A program made the translations under genes and the position numbers. A DNA stretch of 64,000 bases, taken from assembly GCA_902768125.1 (NCBI GenBank), contig CACXKA010000009.1, positions 1 to 64,000 on the forward strand, in the 5' to 3' direction. The notes under the pieces were generated by a model that saw nothing but the letters and a program-made list of their open reading frames with translations, made no database searches and had not been told where the DNA came from. Positions 34,436-41,986 of the stretch are shown here, in pieces. Positions within the stretch are counted from its first letter, which is position 1. Each line of letters begins with the position of its first letter. This DNA is from an uncultured Bacteroidales bacterium (GTDB taxonomy: Bacteria; Bacteroidota; Bacteroidia; Bacteroidales; Bacteroidaceae).

Positions 34436-34694
34436 TGTCCAGAAGGAACTGTTGCAGGAATATCCAGCCGACACACCTGTCGCTGCTTGCTATCACCTCA
34501 CATGGCCTGACCAGAAGATTTATCGTGGGCAATTGAAGGACTTGGCAAAGATTGTACATGACAATCACCTGACCCTGACCACCATGCTCGTCGTAGGCGA
34601 AGCCATCGACAACCGTCACGGCTTTTCAGAACTATACAACAAAAACTTCACCCATCTTTTCCGGACGGGTGAAGATACTATTCAAATCGGGTGA
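34419..34694 (+). pseudogene. cbiF: Displaced C-terminal part of CbiF/CobM
   Basis: In the frame one base off from the gene upstream, the sequence reads AAIVDDVQKELLQEYPADTP, then VAACYHLTWPDQKIYRGQL and LVVGEAIDN, the unmistakable C-terminal third of precorrin-4 C11-methyltransferase, to the natural region FTHLFR. The last residues TGEDTIQIG and the stop come from the 22-bp tandem repeat. There is no convincing start codon, so it is the displaced end of a broken gene unless the sequence is in error. Confidence 0.8.
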
Positions 34695-34730
34695 AGATAC
34701 TATTCAAATCGGGTGAAGATAGTATTCGCT
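34666..34730 (+). repeat. 22-bp tandem repeat, about 2.9 copies
   Basis: The unit CGGGTGAAGATACTATTCAA plus AT is exact at 34666-34687 and 34688-34709 and partial at 34710-34730. It covers the end of the cbiF remnant and abuts the stop codon of the GH30 gene on the other strand. Confidence 0.9.
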
Positions 34731-34731
34731 A

Positions 34732-37173
34732 TCATGGCATCACAACTTTGCGTCCACCGATGATATAGACTCCCTTCTGCATGTTTGCTTTGTCGATGCG
34801 ACGGCCCGAGAGGTCATAGACGGACTCGTCTTTAGTAATGTCAGAAGTCTGCTGAACATCTTCGATGGCGTCGGTCTCTGCAGACGCAGTGAGCGGAACA
34901 AGCATCCACTGCCGATGGATGGGTGTAGGATTGCTGTCCTGATACTGCCAGATAGTGACGGAGGTGCCTGCTGCCGTCGATTCGTTGCTCAGGTCAAAGC
35001 CATGACTGCGGCCGTTGCTTGCCAAAATCTTGTAGAATGGATAGTCAACAGCGTCAATATAGAAATCTTGTTCGCTGGCTTGTCCCTTCTGAGCCGTCAG
35101 CGAGGAACTGTTGCTGTTGCGATGAGCCGTAAGTCGCAATCCGAGAGCATTCTGCAACCCATACTTCCCATTGCCCTTATCTGCCAATGTCCAACGCTGG
35201 GCATCGCTGTATTCCAGATCCTCTATCGTCACTTTACTGCCTGTCGCCGTGATGGCGCGTGTAGTCTCATGACGAGGGATGATGATGTACTCGCCTCCAT
35301 CACGCAGCAGTTCTTCAGGTTGGATGGCTGCACTGCGGGCAGGGATGACGAGTGTGACAATGGACTGTGCAGGCATTGCTACACTGAGTGTGTTGCCATT
35401 GAGACTGATACCGTTTTTAGTGCTGAGCAGATTCTCACTGGCCGATGTGCGATATGCTTTGATATTGCTGAGCACAGGCAGTTCGGTAAAGAGCGAGAGG
35501 TCGATGTTGTGCATGGCCTTGGCTCCTTCGTTCAGCAGCACCACCACTAACGTGTCCCTGTTGGCATTGACGGCACAGAGCGATTGGGGGCAGGGCGAAG
35601 TAATGATGTCGTAACCGCGACGGATGAAGCGTGTACAATGCTGACGCACATAGTAGTTCTTCACCTTCTTATACGTCTGGTTGGCAAAACTGCCCTGAAT
35701 CGTACACCACTGGTCGTTGGCCTCCTCCATATACTGCCAATCAATCCAGGCTTCGGGTTGGATGTATCGCATATCGTCGAAGAGGCGCTGAGCCAATGCG
35801 AGGTTTCCGCCAATATCGTTGCCACCCGAACCTGTCTCGCTCATCCACAGTGGCATCTTAGACTGATGAGCCAACAGTGCCAGACGGGCACGGTCGGCAT
35901 TATTGCCTGAATAGGTATGCGTGTTCCATTGTCCCACTTTCGACAGCACACCAGCATTCTTGAATTGCTTAAAGCCCTCGACGCTGAGTCCGATGTTGGT
36001 TTCGTCTGATGCTGAGATGACCGTGTTGAGACCCGATGCACGCAGGATGGGTTCCAAGACACGGACAAACTTAATCTGAGACTGATAGTCGAAGTGGCAA
36101 CCCTCCTGCGGGCCATTGGCATACCAGAAGTTGGTGACCGACTCGTTGAAAGGTTCGAGTGTCTTAAATTCTATACCGTATTCTTCCTTATAGTGCTTGC
36201 ACACATCGACGAGATAGTGGGCGAACTCCTCGTAATACTCAGGCTTCAGATTGTCCTTGCCCCCATCCGTATTCCCGCTCACGCAGCCACTATAGGTCAT
36301 ATAGTAAGGACATGAATTGCTGAAGGCCTCGAAGACGGCATCAGGACGTTTCTCCTTAATCTTCAACATAATCTTGCGCTGGGCTGCATCGCGGTCCCAA
36401 TGATAGTCATCGCCGCTGAAGTCCTTGAATCCCTCCATCTCGGCACGCAATCCCTTGCCGCGTCCCATGTGATGCTGGTCGCAATGTGCATTTGCAGGAT
36501 CGTCGCCGCCACCGATGTTATAACGGAAATGGGAGTAGTTCAGACCTGTCGGGCTGACCATCCAATCCACTATCTCATCAATATGCTGGTCTGACCACTT
36601 GCCGCACTGACCTGCCCACCAGCAGAGCGACACGCCCCAACCGTCAAAGTGTTGGCGGACCACCTGCGGACTGACCATATAGTCGAAAGTGGCCACAGGC
36701 GGTGCTTGCATCACATCTTCGCTGAAGTACCACAGGTGCTTAATATCCGCACCATCCTTGTCGGTGTAAACCTTCTGATGAGGGTCGTTGCTGTCGGTGC
36801 CCAAATATCTGTTGTTCGCCTTGCAGCGCAGTTTGACGTATTGGCCCGAACCTGGCTCGATGCTCCATTTTGCCTCGTCAGCCGATGCGCTGGTCCCGAA
36901 GGTGGAGTTCCACGAACCCGTTTTCGACAGATATTGTGTTTTCCCTGCCACCTGGATGGTGTAGTAGCCATTGCCCACGGGCGTGATGGTCATCTGCTGA
37001 GGATTCGCCTTCGTGGAGGCCTCAATCCATCCGCCATTGTCACTGCCCATCTCAAGGTGCTTTCCACTGCTATGCATCACATACAGCGTGGTGGCCTTGC
37101 TGAAACTGGTTTGAGCCGAAGCCGTCATAACGATAGCCACGGCCACAATCAATGATAGAAGTCTTTTGTTCAT
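34732..37173 (-). CDS. Secreted GH30-family glycosidase with ricin-type lectin regions
   Basis: 813 residues with a signal peptide (MNKRLLSLIVAVAIVMTASAQ). A first beta-trefoil-like region (LYVMHSSGKHLEMGSDNGGW) covers about 25-150. The catalytic barrel has HFDGWGVSLCWWAG, the acid/base LEPFNES near 339 and the nucleophile MSETGSGGN near 445, as in GH30 endo-beta-1,6-galactanase-like enzymes. A beta-sandwich follows (MPAQSIVTLVIP), then a second RicinB-like region (YGLQNALGLRLTAH) and the sorting tail VYDLSGRRIDK..GVYIIGGRKVVMP. The start at 37173 is 24 bp after the -7 element. It points against the B12 genes and separates cbiF from cobK-cbiD, so it may be inserted there. Likely role: arabinogalactan side-chain breakdown. 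Confidence 0.85.
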   Translation of the reverse strand: MNKRLLSLIVAVAIVMTASAQTSFSKATTLYVMHSSGKHLEMGSDNGGWIEASTKANPQQMTITPVGNGYYTIQVAGKTQYLSKTGSWNSTFGTSASADEAKWSIEPGSGQYVKLRCKANNRYLGTDSNDPHQKVYTDKDGADIKHLWYFSEDVMQAPPVATFDYMVSPQVVRQHFDGWGVSLCWWAGQCGKWSDQHIDEIVDWMVSPTGLNYSHFRYNIGGGDDPANAHCDQHHMGRGKGLRAEMEGFKDFSGDDYHWDRDAAQRKIMLKIKEKRPDAVFEAFSNSCPYYMTYSGCVSGNTDGGKDNLKPEYYEEFAHYLVDVCKHYKEEYGIEFKTLEPFNESVTNFWYANGPQEGCHFDYQSQIKFVRVLEPILRASGLNTVISASDETNIGLSVEGFKQFKNAGVLSKVGQWNTHTYSGNNADRARLALLAHQSKMPLWMSETGSGGNDIGGNLALAQRLFDDMRYIQPEAWIDWQYMEEANDQWCTIQGSFANQTYKKVKNYYVRQHCTRFIRRGYDIITSPCPQSLCAVNANRDTLVVVLLNEGAKAMHNIDLSLFTELPVLSNIKAYRTSASENLLSTKNGISLNGNTLSVAMPAQSIVTLVIPARSAAIQPEELLRDGGEYIIIPRHETTRAITATGSKVTIEDLEYSDAQRWTLADKGNGKYGLQNALGLRLTAHRNSNSSSLTAQKGQASEQDFYIDAVDYPFYKILASNGRSHGFDLSNESTAAGTSVTIWQYQDSNPTPIHRQWMLVPLTASAETDAIEDVQQTSDITKDESVYDLSGRRIDKANMQKGVYIIGGRKVVMP

Positions 37174-37196
37174 AGTCTCTGATAGATTTGTCGGCA

Positions 37197-37204
37197 CAAA
37201 GGTA
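37197..37204 (-). promoter_or_regulatory. -7 element TACCTTTG of the GH30 gene
   Basis: Exact match on the minus strand, 24 bp before the start codon. Confidence 0.75.
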
Positions 37205-37247
37205 CAAATTTTTTATCACACAGAGGGCATGTTCGGTAAAAAATCCG

Positions 37248-37255
37248 TACCTTTG
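37248..37255 (+). promoter_or_regulatory. -7 element TACCTTTG of cobK-cbiD
   Basis: Exact match on the plus strand, 53 bp before the start codon; the leader contains a (TA)n run. Confidence 0.75.
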
Positions 37256-37308
37256 CCTTCGGACAACCAATCCGTCCATTCACATTCCTTCATATATATA
37301 TATATAAT

Positions 37309-39093
37309 ATGGTATTAGTTTTTGGTGGCACGACCGAGGGGCGCAAGGCGATAGAGGCGCTTGAGGAGGCTGGCAACACGTTCTACTACAGCACGAAGAC
37401 GGGCGAGCAGGACGTGCCGCTCCATCACGGTGTTGCCATCAGCGGAGCCATGGACGCAACCGCCATGACCGTTTTCTGCCAGAAGCATGGCATCAGACTC
37501 TTGGTCGATGCTGCCCATCCTTTTGCCGAGGTGCTGCACCAGACCGTGGCGAACGTGGCAGAGAGATTGAACATCCCAGCCATACGTTTCGAGCGCATCT
37601 TCCCCGCCAGAGACCCTGACATCACATGGATTGATTCCTACGCCTCCCTCATCTCACACCTCTCCCCCCAAAACTGTCAACTGTCAACTGTCAACTGTCA
37701 ACTTTCCACCCTCCTTGCCACCACCGGTGTGCAGAGCATCGCCCAACTAAAACCTTTGGAAGAACAAGGCGTGAAGGTGTATTATCGCATTCTTCCAAGA
37801 GAATCATCCATTGCTTTGGCAAAGAAACAGGGTGCTGTTGATGAACAACTCTGCTACTATGAAGACCCTAGGGAGATTCCTGTGAATGCGGATGCCATCC
37901 TGCTGAAAGAGAGTGGGTCAACTGGCGGTTTTCAGGAGAAGGTGAAGGCGGCAAAGGCATTGGGTATGCAGATCTATGCCATCAAGCGTCCTGAAACACC
38001 CACTATTTTTCATTGTGTGAATGGGGAACATGGTCTCAGGCGGATGGTGGAAAAACTGCTTCCCGAATTCTATCCTCTCCACAGCGGACTGACTACAGGC
38101 ACTTGTGCTACAGCGGCAGCCATTGCAGCAACTACCCGTTTGCTCAAAGGGGAAACACCACAAGAAGTGCCCGTCATCCTCCCCAACGGCGAAACCATCA
38201 TGGTCCCCGTCGGATATGGAGAAGACTACGCCTACTGCATCAAGGAAGCAGGCGACGACCCCGACGTGACGGATGGCATCGAAGTGAGGGCAGAGGTGAG
38301 GCAAGTCGACCAATTTGAAATATGTGGTGGCGAAGGCGTGGGCAGATTCACTTTGCCAGGTTTCGACTATCCTCCAGGCGAGCCTGCCATCAACAAAGCA
38401 CCTCGTCAAATGATTCGCCAGAATCTGGAGAAACTGTCAACTGTTAATTGTCAATTGTCAATTACCCTCTCTGTTCCTCAAGGTGAAGAAATTGCCCGTC
38501 ACACCTTCAATCCCCGTCTTGGCATTGAAGGTGGCATCAGCATCATCGGTGTGTCAGGCATCGTCAAACCCTTCTCGGAGGAAGCCTTCATCGAGAGCAT
38601 CCGCAAGTGTATGGAGGTGGCGAAGGCAAGTGCTTCGGAACGAATCGTGTTGCATAGTGGCATGAAGAGTGAAGGATTCTTACAGGACCACTATCCCCAT
38701 CTCCCTCAACAGGCGTTTGTGGAGTATGGCAATGCCATTGGTGCCGCCTTGCAAATTGCTGACGAACTCCACATTCCCCGCATCACCCTCGGCATCATGT
38801 TGGGCAAAGCTGTGAAACTGGCAGAGGGACACCTCGACACCCACAGCAAAAAACAGACGATGAACAAAGCGTTCATCATCCAGATGTTAGAAGAGTCAGG
38901 CTGTGACACCAAGGTCATCGAACAAATAACAAGCATCACCTTGGCACGCGAACTCTGGGGCATCATCCCCTCCGAACAGATAGAAACCTTTTGCCGCACC
39001 GTCATCCGCCATTGCCTGACGCATTGCGCCCCCCTCCTGCCACACGGCGACCTCACCATCCTTCTGATAGACGACGCTGGCGGCATCCATTAA
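37309..39093 (+). CDS. cobK-cbiD: Fused precorrin-6A reductase (CobK/CbiJ) and C1-methyltransferase CbiD
   Basis: 594 residues. Residues 1-250 are CobK/CbiJ (VLVFGGTTEGRKAIEAL, VDAAHPFAEVLHQTV, IPAIRFER, LLKESGSTGGFQEKV), the NADPH-dependent reductase. From residue 255 it is CbiD (LHSGLTTGTCATAAAIAATT, DDPDVTDGIEVRAEV, INKAPRQMI, LGIEGGISIIGVSGIVKPFS, ITLGIMLGKAVKLAEGHLDTH), which methylates C1. Two heptamer arrays are read in frame: residues 121-132 (NCQLSTVNCQLS) in CobK, and residues 376-386 (LSTVNCQLSIT) in CbiD. It has its own promoter, separated from the other B12 genes by the GH30 gene, and ends at a hairpin. Confidence 0.92.
   Translation: MVLVFGGTTEGRKAIEALEEAGNTFYYSTKTGEQDVPLHHGVAISGAMDATAMTVFCQKHGIRLLVDAAHPFAEVLHQTVANVAERLNIPAIRFERIFPARDPDITWIDSYASLISHLSPQNCQLSTVNCQLSTLLATTGVQSIAQLKPLEEQGVKVYYRILPRESSIALAKKQGAVDEQLCYYEDPREIPVNADAILLKESGSTGGFQEKVKAAKALGMQIYAIKRPETPTIFHCVNGEHGLRRMVEKLLPEFYPLHSGLTTGTCATAAAIAATTRLLKGETPQEVPVILPNGETIMVPVGYGEDYAYCIKEAGDDPDVTDGIEVRAEVRQVDQFEICGGEGVGRFTLPGFDYPPGEPAINKAPRQMIRQNLEKLSTVNCQLSITLSVPQGEEIARHTFNPRLGIEGGISIIGVSGIVKPFSEEAFIESIRKCMEVAKASASERIVLHSGMKSEGFLQDHYPHLPQQAFVEYGNAIGAALQIADELHIPRITLGIMLGKAVKLAEGHLDTHSKKQTMNKAFIIQMLEESGCDTKVIEQITSITLARELWGIIPSEQIETFCRTVIRHCLTHCAPLLPHGDLTILLIDDAGGIH
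37674..37701 (+). repeat. Heptamer array in cobK, four exact units CTGTCAA
   Basis: Four perfect 7-bp units give 28 bp read in frame in CobK, between two conserved strands. Confidence 0.9.
38434..38461 (+). repeat. Heptamer array in cbiD, four units YTGTYAA
   Basis: Units CTGTCAA, CTGTTAA, TTGTCAA and TTGTCAA lie in the CbiD domain of the same gene that holds the array at 37674. Unit 1 is identical to the cobK unit. Confidence 0.9.
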
Positions 39094-39111
39094 CACAAGA
39101 AACCCTACACC

Positions 39112-39146
39112 AAGGGGCACCCGACCCACTCGGATGCCCCTTCTTC
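39112..39146 (+). terminator. Terminator of cobK-cbiD
   Basis: AAGGGGCACCCG pairs with CGGATGCCCCTT with one mismatch and a seven-base loop. The T tract after it is weak. Confidence 0.65.
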
Positions 39147-39165
39147 ATCTATCATTTATCATTTA
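39145..39165 (+). repeat. Short heptamer array, three units TCATTTA-like
   Basis: Units TCATCTA, TCATTTA and TCATTTA follow the terminator of cobK-cbiD. Confidence 0.55.
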
Positions 39166-39174
39166 GCGCAGCGC

Positions 39175-39633
39175 CTAATCCCCATCAGGATCGTCCACCG
39201 GCGTTCCGCCGCCACCTGATGGAGGTAGAGGCTCGTCATCGCCCGTTTCGCCACCACCTGATGGAGGCTGACCGCCACCACCGCCTTGGTCATCACCGCC
39301 ACCTGATGGAGGTAGAGGCTCGTCATCGCCCGTTTCACCACCACCATTGTTGGGCTTGTCGATGTTGCCGCCCGATGCACTGCTGATGTAGTAGAGTTTT
39401 GCACGTTCCTCGATGCTGAGCAGCACGGTGATGAGGGCGTTGAGCGATTCGCTGGGCTGAAGAACGGCGAGTGCGTTCAAAATTTCGTAAGCACTGCGGA
39501 TGGCTGCATCGACCGTCTTGCGTGCAGCGGCCAGTTCGCCCTTCACCTTGGCACTCTCGTTGTCCACGCGCACTGTGATGAGCTGCAGCACCTTGTTAGC
39601 TTGAATGACTGCCTTGCTCACCCACTCGGCCAA
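39175..39633 (-). pseudogene. N-terminally truncated DUF6261-like protein with Gly/Pro/Asp tail
   Basis: 152 residues remain. The first 90 (VSKAVIQANKVLQLITVRVD, RKTVDAAIRSAYEILNALAV, SESLNALITVLLSIEERAKL) are helical and resemble the C-terminal half of DUF6261 proteins, which are usually over 200 residues. The remaining 60 are a repeated low-complexity tail of GGGETGDDEPLPPSGGG units. The coding similarity appears to begin abruptly at the left side of a junction near 39640, where another gene on the opposite strand also begins abruptly. No -7 element precedes it. Family call is from memory of its shape and is tentative. Confidence 0.5.
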
Positions 39634-39937
39634 GAGATTCGCTAACGCTACTAAAGAAATATATTTCTATTCCTCCGACTACTTGGGAGAGGGCAAAGAA
39701 ATTTTCCATGTGGAATATAACATGGAATATAATAATGGCGACATCCAAGACGGCAACTGCAGCATAGACACAGACGATGTGCTTACCGCTTTCGGTTTTA
39801 AAGATTATAAAGAATTGAAATCATACTTTCTCAACAAATACACTGACGACAATAATGCATGGAGGAATATTATCAATGAAATGCAAGAAAAAGGATTGTC
39901 GCCAATGGTTGATGAAAACGAAGGAGGCTATAATTAA
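39605..39937 (+). pseudogene. Probable N-terminally truncated gene of unknown family
   Basis: The open frame gives 110 residues, but the first 14 or so are antisense to the DUF6261-like gene. The likely genuine part starts near 39645 (EIYFYSSDYLGEGKEIFHVE) and runs through DVLTAFGFKDYKELKSYF and NAWRNIINEMQEKGLSPM to an acidic end. It is small, acidic and lower in G+C than its neighbours, like many immunity-type or accessory proteins. No family was recognised. Its 5' end and that of the divergent neighbour seem to have been lost in one deletion. Confidence 0.45.
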
Positions 39938-39958
39938 TGACAAATCTATAATATAGAA

Positions 39959-40020
39959 AAAACAAACAGGCGGGAAACCACACCGACATCATCGGCATAT
40001 GGTTCCCCGCCCTGTTGTTT
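39959..40020. terminator. Strong bidirectional terminator hairpin
   Basis: AACAGGCGGGAAACCA (39965-39980) pairs with TGGTTCCCCGCCCTGTT (40000-40016) with one bulge, and the loop has a second small stem CCGA..TCGG. On the minus strand it is followed by T6. It lies between the truncated plus-strand gene and the SGNH gene. Confidence 0.8.
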
Positions 40021-40098
40021 CCACATTTATATTATCATTGCGCTATCCATCCGTATTACTTATTCTATTGATGGATGACGTCGGAACAAAACACATCA

Positions 40099-40755
40099 TC
40101 ACAGCCCCGCAGCCAGCAGTTGCTCACAGATGCTCTTCATGCCGTTGATGGACGGATGGCCGTTCTGTTTCTCGATGTCATGCAGTTCGATGAGTTGCAC
40201 ATTGTAGTGTTTGCACACCTCACGCATCGACTCGTTGATAGGCTCCCTCAGTTCCGAGTTCAGAATGGAACAGAGTTTTGCTTTCGGATAGCGCTTCTGT
40301 AACATGTCGAGCAGACAAGCCAACGCAGGACGGAAATTCTTGCAGTCCTCTTTCGTCCAGTCTGCATACTGATACTCGCCGATGGGCGAATTGGCCCATG
40401 CGTCGTTCGTGCCGCCAAACACAAAGATGATGTCCGGATTTCCCAAACTGTCCACGCGGGAGATGAAATTGCTGTGCGACGAGTCCATGCGTCCGTAGCC
40501 CGTGCCGCAGATGGTCGTGCCGCCCCACGAGTCGTTCTTCTCCAACGTGTAGCCCTTTGCCTTGAGGTAGAGGCTCCACCATGTCTGCTCCACCTCCTTC
40601 ACGTCGTTCTGGTTGTTGGGGTAGAATGTTGAATAATTGGCAGGAATGATGCCCTGAAACGTAGAATAGGAATCGCCCAATACGGACACCTTCTTCTGAG
40701 CCGACGCTGTCACAGTCACGACCACCATCAGTGTAAGTAAAAAAAGTTTCTTCAT
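40099..40755 (-). CDS. Secreted SGNH/GDSL-family hydrolase
   Basis: 218 residues, signal peptide MKKLFLLTLMVVVTVTASAQ. The four SGNH blocks are visible: VLGDSYSTF (Ser29), the Gly of SWGGTTICGTGYG, FVFGGTNDAW (Asn), and NGHPSINGM (His near 200). Such proteins are usually esterases or deacetylases acting on glycans. The start at 40755 is preferred over one three codons upstream. The leader of about 60 bases contains a 17-bp direct repeat, and a -7 element precedes it. A strong terminator follows. Monocistronic. Confidence 0.85.
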   Translation of the reverse strand: MKKLFLLTLMVVVTVTASAQKKVSVLGDSYSTFQGIIPANYSTFYPNNQNDVKEVEQTWWSLYLKAKGYTLEKNDSWGGTTICGTGYGRMDSSHSNFISRVDSLGNPDIIFVFGGTNDAWANSPIGEYQYADWTKEDCKNFRPALACLLDMLQKRYPKAKLCSILNSELREPINESMREVCKHYNVQLIELHDIEKQNGHPSINGMKSICEQLLAAGL

Positions 40756-40772
40756 GTTGTACATTTAATTAG

Positions 40773-40807
40773 GTTGTAAATTAAGTTTTGGTTGTAAATT
40801 AAGTTTT
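40773..40807 (-). repeat. 17-bp direct repeat in the SGNH leader
   Basis: GTTGTAAATTAAGTTTT is present at 40773-40789 and again at 40791-40807, between the -7 element and the start codon. Confidence 0.8.
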
Positions 40808-40818
40808 AGTTGCGGCTG

Positions 40819-40826
40819 CAAAGATA
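40819..40826 (-). promoter_or_regulatory. -7 element TATCTTTG of the SGNH hydrolase gene
   Basis: Exact TAnnTTTG match on the minus strand. Confidence 0.7.
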
Positions 40827-40960
40827 GGAAAAATCCACGACCCCTCCCAAACATTTCCCGACTTTTCTTTTTTCTTTCCCGTCATCTTCATCAACTCAAA
40901 CAGAAAATACCAGTTCGATTCCGACACATACGGGGACTCATCGTCACGAAGCGGAGGGTG

Positions 40961-41986
40961 TCACTCGATGGACTGATGGCGACGGAAGATGACGCTGGCG
41001 ATGACGGGGGCACCAATCAGCGCCGTGACACTGTTGACCGGCAGCGCTCCCTCAAATCCAGGCATACGTGCCACAAGATTGCACGCCAATGCGAGGCAAG
41101 CGCCCGTCAGCATACAGGCAGGCATCAGGATGCGGTGGTCGCTCGTCTGGAAAAGGGCACGGCACAGATGCGGCACTGCCAAACCGATGAACATGATGGG
41201 ACCACAATAAGCGGTGACTATCGCCACAAGAATGCCCGAACTACTGATGACGAGCAAACGGGCACGACGCAGATTCAGACCGAGATTGCTGGCATAATAA
41301 TCGCCGAGCAGGAGCAGGTTCATGGTCTTGGACAGAAGCATGCTCAGCGGTAACAGACCTGTCATCAGCAGGACAAACAGCATCATCTGATCGCCCGACA
41401 CACGAGCAAACGAACCCAATCCCCACACCACGTAGGCCTTCACGTCTTCCTCGGCGGAGAAGAATTTCAGCACGCCGATGATGGCTGTGGCGAGATAACC
41501 TATCATCACGCCGATGATGAGCAGGGTCACACTCCCCTTCACCTTCTGCGACACATAGAGAATCAGCGCCATCACCGCCAATGCGCCCACGATGGCAGCC
41601 ACCGACATGGCGGCATCGCCCAGATAGCCCAATCGGCTCAATGCCACACCGCCCAACGAACCTGACATCAGCACCACGAACGCCACACCCAAAGAAGCGC
41701 CATTCGAAATGCCCAACACCGACGGACCCGCCAACGGATTGCGAAACACCGTCTGCATCTGCAAACCACTCACAGCCAATCCAGCCCCTGCCACCGTAGC
41801 GGTCAAGGCTTGTGGCACTCGTGAACTGAGGATGATGTTGCGCCAAATCTCCTGCTGGCTTTCATCGCCAAATAAGATGCACAGGATGGCATCGACGGGT
41901 ATCTTCACCGTGCCCAACAACAGGTTGAGCACGAAAAAGAGGAGCAGACCCACCAACAATAATATGAACTTCGAGGCCAACTTCAT
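40961..41986 (-). CDS. btuC: FecCD/BtuC-type ABC transporter permease
   Basis: 341 residues with about ten hydrophobic segments. Typical motifs are SRVPQALTATVAGAGLAVSG, QTVFRNPLAGPSVLGISNGA, MFIGLAVPHLCRALF and ALPVNSVTALIGAPV. It imports cobalamin or ferric siderophores across the inner membrane. The ATG at 41986 overlaps the stop of the binding-protein gene (TGATG). Its position in a B12 region favours a cobalamin substrate. No ATPase gene follows: the next gene downstream is an SGNH hydrolase with its own promoter. Confidence 0.88.
   Translation of the reverse strand: MKLASKFILLLVGLLLFFVLNLLLGTVKIPVDAILCILFGDESQQEIWRNIILSSRVPQALTATVAGAGLAVSGLQMQTVFRNPLAGPSVLGISNGASLGVAFVVLMSGSLGGVALSRLGYLGDAAMSVAAIVGALAVMALILYVSQKVKGSVTLLIIGVMIGYLATAIIGVLKFFSAEEDVKAYVVWGLGSFARVSGDQMMLFVLLMTGLLPLSMLLSKTMNLLLLGDYYASNLGLNLRRARLLVISSSGILVAIVTAYCGPIMFIGLAVPHLCRALFQTSDHRILMPACMLTGACLALACNLVARMPGFEGALPVNSVTALIGAPVIASVIFRRHQSIE

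Noticed and set aside
34666-34730. Tandem 22-bp units as a possible CRISPR fragment
   Set aside because: The units abut each other with no spacers, and there are no cas genes.
39175-39345. Regular repeats as a possible CRISPR array
   Set aside because: They encode in-frame Gly/Pro/Asp repeats of a protein tail and lack distinct spacers.
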